Shown piece after piece: positions 9,198-17,337 of a stretch of 64,000 bases of DNA (position 1 is the stretch's first letter; every line of letters starts with the position of its first letter). The DNA lies in contig NZ_JAUASW010000001.1 of assembly GCF_030345705.1 (NCBI RefSeq), positions 2,604,001-2,668,000 of the forward strand, written 5' to 3'. This DNA comes from Pelomonas sp. SE-A7 (GTDB lineage: Bacteria > Pseudomonadota > Gammaproteobacteria > Burkholderiales > Burkholderiaceae_C). The notes below the pieces were generated by a model. The model did not search any database. It was not told the origin of the DNA and worked only from the letters and a program-made list of their open reading frames with translations. The position numbers were made by a program, and so were the translations under genes.

Positions 9198-10103
9198 ATG
9201 AGCACCCTGCCCCGCTGGACCGGCGTCTTCCCGGCCGTCACCACCAAGTTCCATGCCGACGAAAGCCTGGACATCGCCGCCATGGAGCAGCACTTCGACT
9301 GGCAGATCCGCTCCGGCGTGCATGGCCTGGTCACCTGCGGCTCGCTGGGCGAGGCCAGCACGCTGACGCTGGAAGAGAAGCTCGAGGTCGCCGCCACTGC
9401 GCTGCGCGCCGCCGAGGGGCGGGTGCCGGTGCTGGCCAACGTGTCCGAGCTGTCGACCCGCGAGGCCCTGCGCTATGTGGAGGGCGCGGCCAAGCTGGGC
9501 GTTCAGGGCCTGATGCTGATGCCGGCCCTGCTCTACGGCGCCGACGCCGCCGAGGCCAAGGCCAATGTGCGCTGCATCGCCGAGGCGGCCCAATTGCCGG
9601 TGATGGTCTACAACAATCCGGTGTCCTACAAGGTCGACCTCAAGCCCGAGGACTTCGCCGAGCTGGCCGATTGCCCCTGGCTGGTGGCCATCAAGGAGTC
9701 CAGCGACAACATCCGCCGCATCACCGACCTGCGCAATGCGCTGGGCACTCGCTACCAGCTGTTCATAGGCGTGGACGACCTGGCTTTCGAGGGCCTGGCC
9801 CTGGGCTGCGACGGCTTGCTGGCCGGCCTGTGCGACGCTTTCCCGGAGGAGACGGTCGTCCTGTACGAGCTCATGCAACAGAAGCGCTACGACGAGGCGC
9901 TCAAGCTCTATCAGTGGTTCATGCCGCTGCTGCACCTGGATGTGCATGCCAAGCTGGTGCAGAACATCAAGCTGGCCGAGGCCATGGTCGGCGCCGGCAA
10001 CGAGCTGGTGCGCCGGCCCCGCCTGCCGCTCGCCGGCGCCGAGCGCGAACGGGTGCAAACCATCATCCAGAAGGCCCTGGACAGCCGCCCCAGCCTGCGA
10101 TGA
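9198..10103 (+). CDS. lhpC: Delta1-pyrroline-4-hydroxy-2-carboxylate deaminase (DapA family)
   Basis: A 301-residue DapA/NAL-superfamily barrel enzyme. The family GSLGE phosphate-loop-like motif is at 48-52, the catalytic Tyr is at about 138 (VYNNP) and the Schiff-base Lys at 166 (AIKES). By sequence alone it could be any member of the superfamily. The neighbouring 4-hydroxyproline epimerase and dehydrogenase genes make the pathway-specific deaminase most likely; it turns the cyclic imino product into alpha-ketoglutarate semialdehyde with loss of ammonia. It is the first gene of the operon, 28 bases after the operator. Confidence 0.82.
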   Translation: MSTLPRWTGVFPAVTTKFHADESLDIAAMEQHFDWQIRSGVHGLVTCGSLGEASTLTLEEKLEVAATALRAAEGRVPVLANVSELSTREALRYVEGAAKLGVQGLMLMPALLYGADAAEAKANVRCIAEAAQLPVMVYNNPVSYKVDLKPEDFAELADCPWLVAIKESSDNIRRITDLRNALGTRYQLFIGVDDLAFEGLALGCDGLLAGLCDAFPEETVVLYELMQQKRYDEALKLYQWFMPLLHLDVHAKLVQNIKLAEAMVGAGNELVRRPRLPLAGAERERVQTIIQKALDSRPSLR

Positions 10104-10112
10104 TCCAGCCCC

Positions 10113-10775
10113 ATGCAAGCTGCTGCTGAAGCCCCGGAAGCGGACAAGCGCCGCGTCGCCGACCAGGCCTACGACGCCATCGAGGCCCTGATCGCCACGC
10201 TGGCGCTCAAGCCGGGAAGCCCGGTCGTCGAGGCCGAGCTGATCGAGCGCATCGGCCTGGGCCGCACGCCGACCCGCGAGGCCCTGATGCGCCTGGTGGC
10301 CAATGGCCTGATCGTGCAGCTGCCGCGGCGCGGCCTGCTGGTCAGCGACATCCTGCTGGCCGAACACCTCGACCTGCTGGAAGCCCGCCGTGCACTGGAA
10401 CGGCTGATTGCCACCACGTCCGCGCGCCGCGCCACGCCGCCGCAGCGCCAGGCCCTGCTCGAAGCCGCCGACACCATGATGGCCACGGTGGTCGCCAACG
10501 ACCTCGCGGCCTATATGCAGGCCGACCAGGCGTTGGACCGGATCAACCACGCTGCCTGCCGCAACCCGTTCGCGGTCAGCGCCGTCGTGCCCCTGGTCAT
10601 CCAGTGCCGGCGCTTCTGGTACGCCTACCAGCACCAAGGCGACATAGGCGAAGGCGCACGCTGCCACCAGGTGCTGGCCCAGGCGATTGCCGACGGCCAG
10701 CCCGAGGCCGCCGGCCAGGCCGCCGATGCGCTGATCGACTACCTGCGCCGCTTTGCCCAGCAAGTGATTGATTGA
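10113..10775 (+). CDS. GntR-family (FadR/FCD type) regulator of the hydroxyproline operon
   Basis: A 220-residue regulator with an N-terminal winged helix (about 14-80, with ERIGLGRTPTREALMRL as the recognition region) and a helical C-terminal FCD-type ligand domain. It lies 9 bases after lhpC and directly abuts the epimerase start, so it is part of the operon and probably controls it. Metal-binding FCD domains often bind organic acids; here the ligand may be hydroxyproline or a pathway intermediate, which is inference. Confidence 0.85.
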   Translation: MQAAAEAPEADKRRVADQAYDAIEALIATLALKPGSPVVEAELIERIGLGRTPTREALMRLVANGLIVQLPRRGLLVSDILLAEHLDLLEARRALERLIATTSARRATPPQRQALLEAADTMMATVVANDLAAYMQADQALDRINHAACRNPFAVSAVVPLVIQCRRFWYAYQHQGDIGEGARCHQVLAQAIADGQPEAAGQAADALIDYLRRFAQQVID

Positions 10776-11714
10776 ATGAGCAGCCCCAGATTCATCGACT
10801 CCCATACCGGCGGTGAGCCGACCCGGCTGCTGATCGAAGGTGGCCCCGACCTAGGTTCCGGCACCATGCCGGAACGCCTGGCCCGCTTGCGCGAGCAGCA
10901 CGATGCCTGGCGTCGCGCCCTCGTCAACGAGCCGCGCGGCTCGGACGTGATCGTCGGCGCCTTGCTGACCGAGGCTGTCGAACCCGGCAGTGCCTGCGGC
11001 GTGATTTTCTTCAACAACGTCGGCTACCTCGGCATGTGCGGCCACGGCAGCATCGGCCTGGTGGCGACCCTGGCCCACCTGGGCCGCATCCAGCCGGGCC
11101 TGCATCGCATAGACACGCCGGTCGGCACCATCACCGCCACGCTGCACGAGGACGGCAGCGTCTCCATCGCCAATGTGCCGGCCTATAGGCTGGCCAGCGA
11201 TGTGGCGGTGGAAGTCGAAGGGCGCACGGTCCACGGCGACATCGCCTGGGGCGGCAACTGGTTCTTTCTCTGCGCCGACCATGGCCTGAGGCTGGACCTG
11301 GGCGAGGCCGAGGAACTGACCCGCTTCAGCTGGGCTTTACGCCAGCAGTTGCAGCAGCGAGGCATCACCGGAGCCGACGGCGCCGAGATCGACCACATCG
11401 AGCTGACCGGCCCGGCCCATGGCGCCGGCAACAGCGGCCGCAACTTCGTGCTCTGCCCGGGCAAGGCCTATGACCGCTCGCCCTGCGGCACCGGCACCAG
11501 CGCCAAGCTGGCCTGCCTGGCCGCTGAAGGCACACTGCAGCCAGGCCAGCTCTGGCGCCAGGAAAGCGTGATCGGCTCGGTATTCGAGGCCAGCTACCAG
11601 CACGGTGCCGCCCAGGGCCAGGTCTTGCCCACGATACGCGGCCGCGCCCATGTGGTGCTGGACGCGCGCCTGCTGTTCGATCCGGCCGATCCCTTCGCCT
11701 GGGGCATCACCTGA
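10776..11714 (+). CDS. lhpA: 4-hydroxyproline 2-epimerase (proline racemase family)
   Basis: Converts trans-4-hydroxy-L-proline to cis-4-hydroxy-D-proline. The 312-residue protein has both catalytic cysteines of racemase-type members: Cys88 in MCGHG and Cys237 in SPCGTGTS. Having two Cys separates it from trans-3-hydroxyproline dehydratases, in which one position is Thr or Ser. The start ATG 10776 touches the regulator stop. Its place beside the deaminase and dehydrogenase genes supports the hydroxyproline rather than proline assignment. Confidence 0.9.
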   Translation: MSSPRFIDSHTGGEPTRLLIEGGPDLGSGTMPERLARLREQHDAWRRALVNEPRGSDVIVGALLTEAVEPGSACGVIFFNNVGYLGMCGHGSIGLVATLAHLGRIQPGLHRIDTPVGTITATLHEDGSVSIANVPAYRLASDVAVEVEGRTVHGDIAWGGNWFFLCADHGLRLDLGEAEELTRFSWALRQQLQQRGITGADGAEIDHIELTGPAHGAGNSGRNFVLCPGKAYDRSPCGTGTSAKLACLAAEGTLQPGQLWRQESVIGSVFEASYQHGAAQGQVLPTIRGRAHVVLDARLLFDPADPFAWGIT

Positions 11715-12841
11715 AACGCACGGCCGATGTGATCGTGATCGGCGCCGGCATCGTCGGCGCCGCCTGTGCCCGCGAATATGCCCGCCAGGGGCTCAGCGTG
11801 GCCGTGATCGAGCAGGGCGCCGTCGGCGCCGGCGCGACCGCGGCCTCGATGGGACATCTGCTCTGCGTCGATGCCGAGGGTGCGCCCGACACGCACGAGT
11901 ACCAGCTCAGCCAGCGCTCCATGCAGCTGTGGGCCGAATGGCTGGCCGAGTCTCCCGCCCATGGCGAAGCCGCCGAGCATGATCAATGCGGCACGCTGTG
12001 GCTCGCCGCCGATGAAGAAGAAATGCAGGCCGCGCTGCGCAAGCAGGCCTGGTGGCGCGAGGTCGACCAGCCGACCGAACTGCTGGACGCTGACCAGCTG
12101 CAACGCGCCGAACCGCTCTTGCGCGCCGGCCTGTTCGGCGCTCTACATGTGCCGGCCGACGCCCGCGTCTACCCGCCTCGCGTGGTGGCACGCTGGCTGG
12201 AAGAAAGCCGGGCCACCCTGGTGCGCGGCGAAGTGGTGGACATCCAGGGCTCGACCGTCCGCCTGGCCGATGGCCGCCGGCTCTGGGGCGCCCTGATCGT
12301 CTTGTGCGGCGGCCTGGCCAGCCAGCGCTTTTTGCCCGCGGGCTGCCTGCAGCCCAAGAAGGGCCAGCTCGCGATCACGCAGCGAAGCGGTAGCTCGACG
12401 GTCCGCCACCAGTTGGTCGAACTGGGCTATCTGAAGAACGCGCACCGGACCGATGAAGACACCGTGTCCTTCAATCTGCAGCCGCGCCCCGGCGGCCAGC
12501 TCTTGATCGGCTCCTCGCGCCAGCTGAATCGCGACGACACAGAGCTGGACCTCGCCATGCTGCAGCGCATGCTGGCCCATGCCGGCAGCTTCGTGCCCAC
12601 CTTGCCGCAGATGAGCTTGCTGCGCTGCTGGAGCGGCATACGCCCGGCCAGCCGCGACGGCCAGCCGCTGATTGGCGCTCACCCGCGACTTGAGCGAGTC
12701 TGGGTCGCCTGCGGCCACGAGGGCCTGGGCATCACCACCAGCCTGGCCACGGCCGAACTGCTGGCCCACTTGAGCCTGGCCCAGACTCCGCTGCTCGACG
12801 CCAGCCCCTATTCACCGACACGCTTCGCCGCCACGCCATGA
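11711..12841 (+). CDS. lhpB: D-hydroxyproline dehydrogenase, FAD oxidase-type subunit
   Basis: A DAO-family flavoprotein that oxidises cis-4-hydroxy-D-proline to the cyclic imine. The dinucleotide fold begins DVIVIGAGIVGAACA. I choose CTG 11711 as the start (reads LKRTADVIVIGAG, 376 residues), because the first strand of the fold is then complete and the CTG overlaps the upstream TGA as CTGA. The alternative GTG at 11729 removes the first residues of the strand. No strong ribosome site is seen, consistent with coupling to upstream translation. The stop overlaps the next start as ATGA. The function rests on family plus context. Confidence 0.8.
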   Translation: MKRTADVIVIGAGIVGAACAREYARQGLSVAVIEQGAVGAGATAASMGHLLCVDAEGAPDTHEYQLSQRSMQLWAEWLAESPAHGEAAEHDQCGTLWLAADEEEMQAALRKQAWWREVDQPTELLDADQLQRAEPLLRAGLFGALHVPADARVYPPRVVARWLEESRATLVRGEVVDIQGSTVRLADGRRLWGALIVLCGGLASQRFLPAGCLQPKKGQLAITQRSGSSTVRHQLVELGYLKNAHRTDEDTVSFNLQPRPGGQLLIGSSRQLNRDDTELDLAMLQRMLAHAGSFVPTLPQMSLLRCWSGIRPASRDGQPLIGAHPRLERVWVACGHEGLGITTSLATAELLAHLSLAQTPLLDASPYSPTRFAATP

Positions 12842-13074
12842 AGCTCAAGATCAACCAGCAGGTTCACGAGGTCGAGCCAGGCATCAGCGTCGCGGCGGCG
12901 CTGGCCCGTGTCGGCCTGCCGGTGCTGCGTCGCTCGGCAAGCGGCGAGCCCCGTGGCCCCTTCTGCGGCATGGGTGTCTGCCAGGAATGCCGGGTGACGA
13001 TTGATGGCCGGCCCGGCCGCCTGTCCTGTCTCACCCTGGTCGCAGAGGGCATGCAAGTGGAGACCGAGGCATGA
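12838..13074 (+). CDS. lhpE: D-hydroxyproline dehydrogenase, small [2Fe-2S] subunit
   Basis: A 78-residue ferredoxin-like protein. Four cysteines, Cys43, Cys48, Cys51 and Cys64 (FCGMGVCQEC then LSC), give the plant-type [2Fe-2S] pattern. Proteins of this kind form the gamma subunit of multi-subunit amino acid dehydrogenases related to hydrogen cyanide synthase HcnA. It is bound on both sides by 4-base ATGA overlaps to the two flavoprotein subunits, which suggests fixed stoichiometry. The letters of the Lhp subunit names vary between authors, so the symbol is tentative. Confidence 0.83.
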   Translation: MKLKINQQVHEVEPGISVAAALARVGLPVLRRSASGEPRGPFCGMGVCQECRVTIDGRPGRLSCLTLVAEGMQVETEA

Positions 13075-14339
13075 GCCGAAAGCTGCAGGCCGATGCCGTG
13101 GTGGTGGGTGCCGGTCCGGCCGGAATCGCAGCCGTCCGGACCCTGGTGCACGCCGGCCGCTCGGTGATCTGGATAGACAAGCAGCCCCGCGCCGGCGGCC
13201 AGATCTGGCGCGGCGGGCCGCCACCGGCCTGGGCCAGGGAGCTCCAGGCCATGGAAGCCTCGCCCCGGCTGACCCGCCTCGCTTCGCATGCCGTGATCGC
13301 GGCCGAAGCCGGCCGGGAGCTGCTGCTGCACGACCAGGCGCAAGGCCTGGCCCTGCGGGTCCAGGCCCCGCAATGGCTGCTGGCCACCGGCGCTCGCGAA
13401 CGCCTGTTGCCGATTCCGGGCTGGACCCTGCCCGGCGTCACTGGCGCTGGCGGATTGCAGGCTCTGGTCAAGAACGGCTGGCCGATAGCCGGCCAACGCG
13501 TGGTGCTGGCCGGCTCGGGGCCCTTGCTGCTGGCCACGGCCGACACGCTGAAGGCCAAGGGCGCCGAGATCCTCGCCCTCGTCGAACAGGCGCCTCGCGC
13601 CGCGCTGGCCCGATTCGCCCTGGGCCTGCCCGTCGGCAAGGCCGTGCAGGCATTGGGACTGCGCCGACGCTTGCGCGGCATTCCCTATTTGACGGGCACC
13701 TGGGTCACCGCGGCCCATGGCGAAGGCCGCTTGCAGAGCATCTCACTGAGCGATGGACGGACGCTGGCCTGCGATGCGCTGGGCCTGGGCTTCGGCCTGC
13801 TGCCCAGCAGCGAACTGGCGGCCCTGCTCGGCTGCCGCCTGGATGCCGATGGCACCATCGAAGTCGATGCAAGGCAGCAGACCTCGCTGCCCGGCATCTA
13901 CGCCGCGGGCGAGTGCACCGGCATTGGCGGCGTCGACAAGTCGCTGATCGAAGGCGAACGCGCCGCACGGGAGATGCTGGGCCAACAGCCCGGCCTGGCG
14001 CGCGCCCACAAGGCCGCGCTGAGCTTTGGCCGCTCGCTGGCCCGCCACTTTGCGCTGCGGCCCGAGCTGCTCAAGCTGGCCGATGCCAAGACCACGATCT
14101 GCCGCTGCGAGGACGTGCGCCTGGGCGCCCTGCGCGGCGCGGCGAGCTGGCGCGAGGCCAAGCTGCAGACCCGCTGCGGCATGGGCGCCTGCCAGGGCCG
14201 CATCTGCGGTGGCATCGCTCGCGAACTGATGGGCTGGAGCGATGCGCCGGGCCGGCCGCGCATCCCGCTGGAACCGGCGCCGCTGCAGGTGCTGCTGGAC
14301 GGTGCCGCCGGCTGTGCACAATCGCCCCATGACTCTTGA
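13071..14339 (+). CDS. lhpF: D-hydroxyproline dehydrogenase, FAD/NAD-type subunit with C-terminal [2Fe-2S] site
   Basis: A 422-residue HcnB-like flavoprotein. The N-terminal dinucleotide motif is GAGPAG (13-18); a second Rossmann-like segment is at about 140-165 (VVLAGSGPLLLATAD). The C-terminal BFD-like cluster has Cys344, Cys346, Cys369, Cys374 and Cys379 (ICRCED and RCGMGACQGRIC). It would pass electrons from the oxidase subunit towards the respiratory chain. It overlaps the [2Fe-2S] subunit gene by ATGA, and its last 11 bases overlap the next gene. Confidence 0.82.
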   Translation: MSRKLQADAVVVGAGPAGIAAVRTLVHAGRSVIWIDKQPRAGGQIWRGGPPPAWARELQAMEASPRLTRLASHAVIAAEAGRELLLHDQAQGLALRVQAPQWLLATGARERLLPIPGWTLPGVTGAGGLQALVKNGWPIAGQRVVLAGSGPLLLATADTLKAKGAEILALVEQAPRAALARFALGLPVGKAVQALGLRRRLRGIPYLTGTWVTAAHGEGRLQSISLSDGRTLACDALGLGFGLLPSSELAALLGCRLDADGTIEVDARQQTSLPGIYAAGECTGIGGVDKSLIEGERAAREMLGQQPGLARAHKAALSFGRSLARHFALRPELLKLADAKTTICRCEDVRLGALRGAASWREAKLQTRCGMGACQGRICGGIARELMGWSDAPGRPRIPLEPAPLQVLLDGAAGCAQSPHDS

Positions 14340-14970
14340 CCGTCCCCAATCCCTGGGCGAGGAAATCGCCAACGCCATCAGCCATGGACTGGGCTGCGCC
14401 CTGGCCATCGCCGCCCTGCCCATCCTGGTCTACTTTGCCGCCCAGCAGGGCTCGGCCGTCAACGTGGTCGCGGCCAGCGTGTTCGCCGCGACCATGATCC
14501 TGCTCTACCTGGTCTCCTCGCTGTACCACGCGCTGCCGCAGGGCACGGCCAAGCGCTGGCTGAACCGGCTGGACCATGCGGCCATCTATGTCTTCATCGC
14601 CGGCAGCTACACGCCGTTCGCGCTGGGCGTGCTCAACGGCGCCTGGGGCTGGACCCTGTTCGGCCTGACCTGGGGCATTGCCGCCGTCGGCGTGGCGGCC
14701 AAGCTGTTCAACCGGCTGCGCCATCCGTTCTGGTCCACCGGGCTCTACGTGGCCATGGGCTGGGTGGTGCTGATCGCGCTCAAGCCGCTGCTGGACCGCA
14801 TGGAAGGGGCTGGTCTTGCCTGGCTGGTGGCCGGCGGCGTGGCCTACACGCTGGGCGCCGGCGTGTTCCTGCTCGACAACCGCATCCGCTACGCCCATGC
14901 GGTCTGGCATCTGTTCGTGCTGGCCGGCAGCTGCTGCCACTTCTTCGCCGCCCTCTGGTACGCCATATGA
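14329..14970 (+). CDS. trhA: Hemolysin III / TrhA family membrane protein (PAQR superfamily)
   Basis: A 213-residue protein with about seven membrane spans. Superfamily features are SSLYHALP, LDHAAIYVFIAGSYTPF and the last-span HLFVLAGSCCHFF; the His and Asp residues would form the metal site in the bilayer. Enterobacterial TrhA affects membrane energetics and fatty-acid composition; true haemolysis is unlikely. ATG 14329 is chosen because the protein then begins MTLDRPQSLGEEIANAISHG as in relatives. It overlaps lhpF by 11 bases and the esterase by ATGA, so it is probably in the same transcript. Confidence 0.88.
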   Translation: MTLDRPQSLGEEIANAISHGLGCALAIAALPILVYFAAQQGSAVNVVAASVFAATMILLYLVSSLYHALPQGTAKRWLNRLDHAAIYVFIAGSYTPFALGVLNGAWGWTLFGLTWGIAAVGVAAKLFNRLRHPFWSTGLYVAMGWVVLIALKPLLDRMEGAGLAWLVAGGVAYTLGAGVFLLDNRIRYAHAVWHLFVLAGSCCHFFAALWYAI

Positions 14971-15644
14971 ACATCGAGCTGATCGAACTGGAATCCGGGC
15001 CCGAGCCGACGGCGGCCATCATCGTGCTGCACGGCCTGGGTGCCGACGGCAACGACTTCGTGCCCATCTGCCAGGAGCTGGACCTGGAGGCCGCGGGGCC
15101 GGTGCGCTACGTCTTCCCCAGCGCGCCGGAGATGCCGGTGACGCTGAACGGCGGCTACCGCATGCGCGCCTGGTACGACATCTACGGCCCCTGGCCCCAG
15201 CCCCGCGAGGACGAAGCCGGGCTGCGCCGCTCGCAAGCCATCGTCGACGCGCTGATAGCGCGCGAGATCGAGCGCGGCATTCCAGCCGAACGCATCGTGC
15301 TGATGGGCTTCTCCCAGGGTTGCGCCATGAGCTTGATGAGCGGCCTGCGCCAGCCCAACAAGCTGGCCGGCCTGGTCGCCCTGTCGGGCTATCTGCCGCT
15401 GGCCGAGACCGTGGCCACCGAGCGCAGCGAGGCCAATGCGGACACGCCCATCTTCATGGCCCATGGCAGCGCCGACCCGGTGGTCGTCATCGAACGGGCC
15501 CATGCCTCGCGCCAGCAGCTGGAAGCGCTGGGCTACGCCGTCGAGTGGCACGACTACCCGGTACAGCATTCGGTCTGCCTGGAAGAAATCCGCGAGCTGA
15601 ACGACTGGCTGCTGCAGCGGCTGCCCCCTGTCGCGAGGGCCTGA
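14967..15644 (+). CDS. Carboxylesterase / phospholipase-type alpha/beta hydrolase
   Basis: A 225-residue cytoplasmic hydrolase of the acyl-protein-thioesterase-like carboxylesterase family. The catalytic triad is visible: Ser116 in GFSQG, Asp170 in GSADPVV and His201 in VQHSV; the oxyanion region is LHGLGADGND (21-30). Natural substrates of this family are short-chain esters or thioesters; none can be inferred here. Its start overlaps the TrhA stop as ATGA. It is the last gene of the long run of plus-strand genes that begins at 9198. Confidence 0.9.
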   Translation: MNIELIELESGPEPTAAIIVLHGLGADGNDFVPICQELDLEAAGPVRYVFPSAPEMPVTLNGGYRMRAWYDIYGPWPQPREDEAGLRRSQAIVDALIAREIERGIPAERIVLMGFSQGCAMSLMSGLRQPNKLAGLVALSGYLPLAETVATERSEANADTPIFMAHGSADPVVVIERAHASRQQLEALGYAVEWHDYPVQHSVCLEEIRELNDWLLQRLPPVARA

Positions 15645-15699
15645 AACACCGGTTTACAGCACCGTCCGCCGCCGCTACCGTCACAGCAGGGAGACTGCT

Positions 15700-17337
15700 G
15701 TGATCAAGAACCTGCCCTTGTTCTGGAAGGTCATGCTGCCCATCCTGGCCGGCATGGTGCTGCTGCTTTCGCTGGGCGCGTGGCTGACCTTGGACCTGCG
15801 CAGGCAGATGGCCGAGGAGTCCGGCCTGATGGCCGCCCGCAGCCTGGCGAGCACCGTGGTCAACATGCGGCGCTTCTACACCGAGCATGTGGTGGACCGG
15901 GCCCAGGCGGCCGGCATGCATGTCAGGCCCGACTGGGAAGCCGATCCGCAGGCCCTGCCCCTGCCCGCCACGCTGACCCGCGAGCTGTCCAAGCTGAACG
16001 AGCTGCCCGGCGGCGAGATGCGGCTGTTCAGCCGCTGGCCCTTCAGCAACCGCACGGCGGCCGAGACCCGGCTGGATGATTTCGAGCAGCAGGCCCTGGC
16101 CCATCTGGAAGCCGCACCCGGTACCGCCTTCTGGCGGGTCGAGCAACGCGAGGGCCAGCCCGTGTATCGATATGCGCTGGCCGACCGCATGTCCACCCAG
16201 GCCTGCGTGAACTGCCACAACGCCCATCCCCAGTCGCCCCGGGCCGGCTGGAAGCTGGGAGACGTGCGTGGCGTGTTCGAGGTCGCCATCCCGCTGGGCG
16301 GCATGAAGGCCGGCGTCGATGCCTTCATTGCCCGCACGCTGGCGCTGCTGGGTGTCTCGCTGTTGCTGACGGTCGGACTGATCTGGGTGGTGGTCCACCG
16401 CGTCGGCCGCGAACTGCAGCAGGCCTCGGCAGCGGCAGAACGCATTGCCCGCTTCGAGCTCGACGCCGCCGTGCCGGCCGCCCAGTCGAGCAACGAGACC
16501 GGCCGCCTGCTGCAGGCCCTGGAGCAGCTGAAATCGGCCCAGGCCGAGGTCGTGCAATCGGAGACCCTGGCCTCGCTGGGGGCCATGGTCGCGGGCATCG
16601 CCCATGAGGTGAACACGCCGATAGGCACGACCGTCACGGCGGCCTCCACGCTGAATGACCGCTTCGCCCAGATCCGCGCCCAGCTGGCCCTGGGCACCAT
16701 GAGCAAGTCCAACCTGCAGGAGTTCCTGCAGACCGGCCAGCAGCTCAGTGAGCTGGCCCTGAACTGCGGAACGCGCGCGGCCGAGCTGATCGCCAGCTTC
16801 AAGCAGGTGGCCGTGGACCAGGCCTCGGAACGCCGCCGCGAATTCGAGCTGCGCAGCCTGGTGATGGACGTGCTGGCGACGCTGAGGCCCCAGCTGAAGA
16901 ACCGGAGCTGCCGGATCGAGATGGAGGTCGAGGTGCCGGAAAACATCCAGTGCGACGGCTATCCCGGCCCGTTGGGCCAGGTGCTCAGCAATCTGGTGCT
17001 GAATGCGGCCATCCATGCCTTCGAAGGACGCGAACAAGGCCGCATCCGCATCACGGCGCGGCAGGAAACGCCCGAGACCTTGCTGCTGCAGGTCGAGGAC
17101 GACGGCATCGGCATGTCGGCCCAGACGGCGGCCCGGGCCTTCGAGCCCTTCTTCACCACCCGGGCCGGCCGGGGCGGCTCCGGCCTGGGTCTGGCGATCT
17201 GCCAGCGGATCGTGCGCTCCCTGCTGATGGGCGAACTCGAGCTGAGTTCGACACCGGGGCAAGGTAGCGTCTTCAGCCTGAGGTTGCCGCGCGTGACGCC
17301 CGAGCTGCTACAGCCGGCCTCGGACGGAGTTCGCTAG
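15700..17337 (+). CDS. Membrane sensor histidine kinase with periplasmic DUF3365 (CxxCH) domain
   Basis: A 545-residue kinase. It has a first span at about 8-28, a periplasmic DUF3365/Tll0287-like domain with a c-type haem motif Cys169-Val-Asn-Cys172-His173, a second span at about 208-232, a HAMP-like linker, a dimerisation helix with the phospho-acceptor His302 (GIAHEVNTPIG), and a GHKL ATPase (NLVLNAAIHAF, DDGIGM, GSGLGLAICQRI). A redox or gas ligand is likely. The start is GTG 15700 after a GGGAGA site. Its stop overlaps the stop of the opposing kinase gene in the four bases CTAG. Confidence 0.9.
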   Translation: MIKNLPLFWKVMLPILAGMVLLLSLGAWLTLDLRRQMAEESGLMAARSLASTVVNMRRFYTEHVVDRAQAAGMHVRPDWEADPQALPLPATLTRELSKLNELPGGEMRLFSRWPFSNRTAAETRLDDFEQQALAHLEAAPGTAFWRVEQREGQPVYRYALADRMSTQACVNCHNAHPQSPRAGWKLGDVRGVFEVAIPLGGMKAGVDAFIARTLALLGVSLLLTVGLIWVVVHRVGRELQQASAAAERIARFELDAAVPAAQSSNETGRLLQALEQLKSAQAEVVQSETLASLGAMVAGIAHEVNTPIGTTVTAASTLNDRFAQIRAQLALGTMSKSNLQEFLQTGQQLSELALNCGTRAAELIASFKQVAVDQASERRREFELRSLVMDVLATLRPQLKNRSCRIEMEVEVPENIQCDGYPGPLGQVLSNLVLNAAIHAFEGREQGRIRITARQETPETLLLQVEDDGIGMSAQTAARAFEPFFTTRAGRGGSGLGLAICQRIVRSLLMGELELSSTPGQGSVFSLRLPRVTPELLQPASDGVR

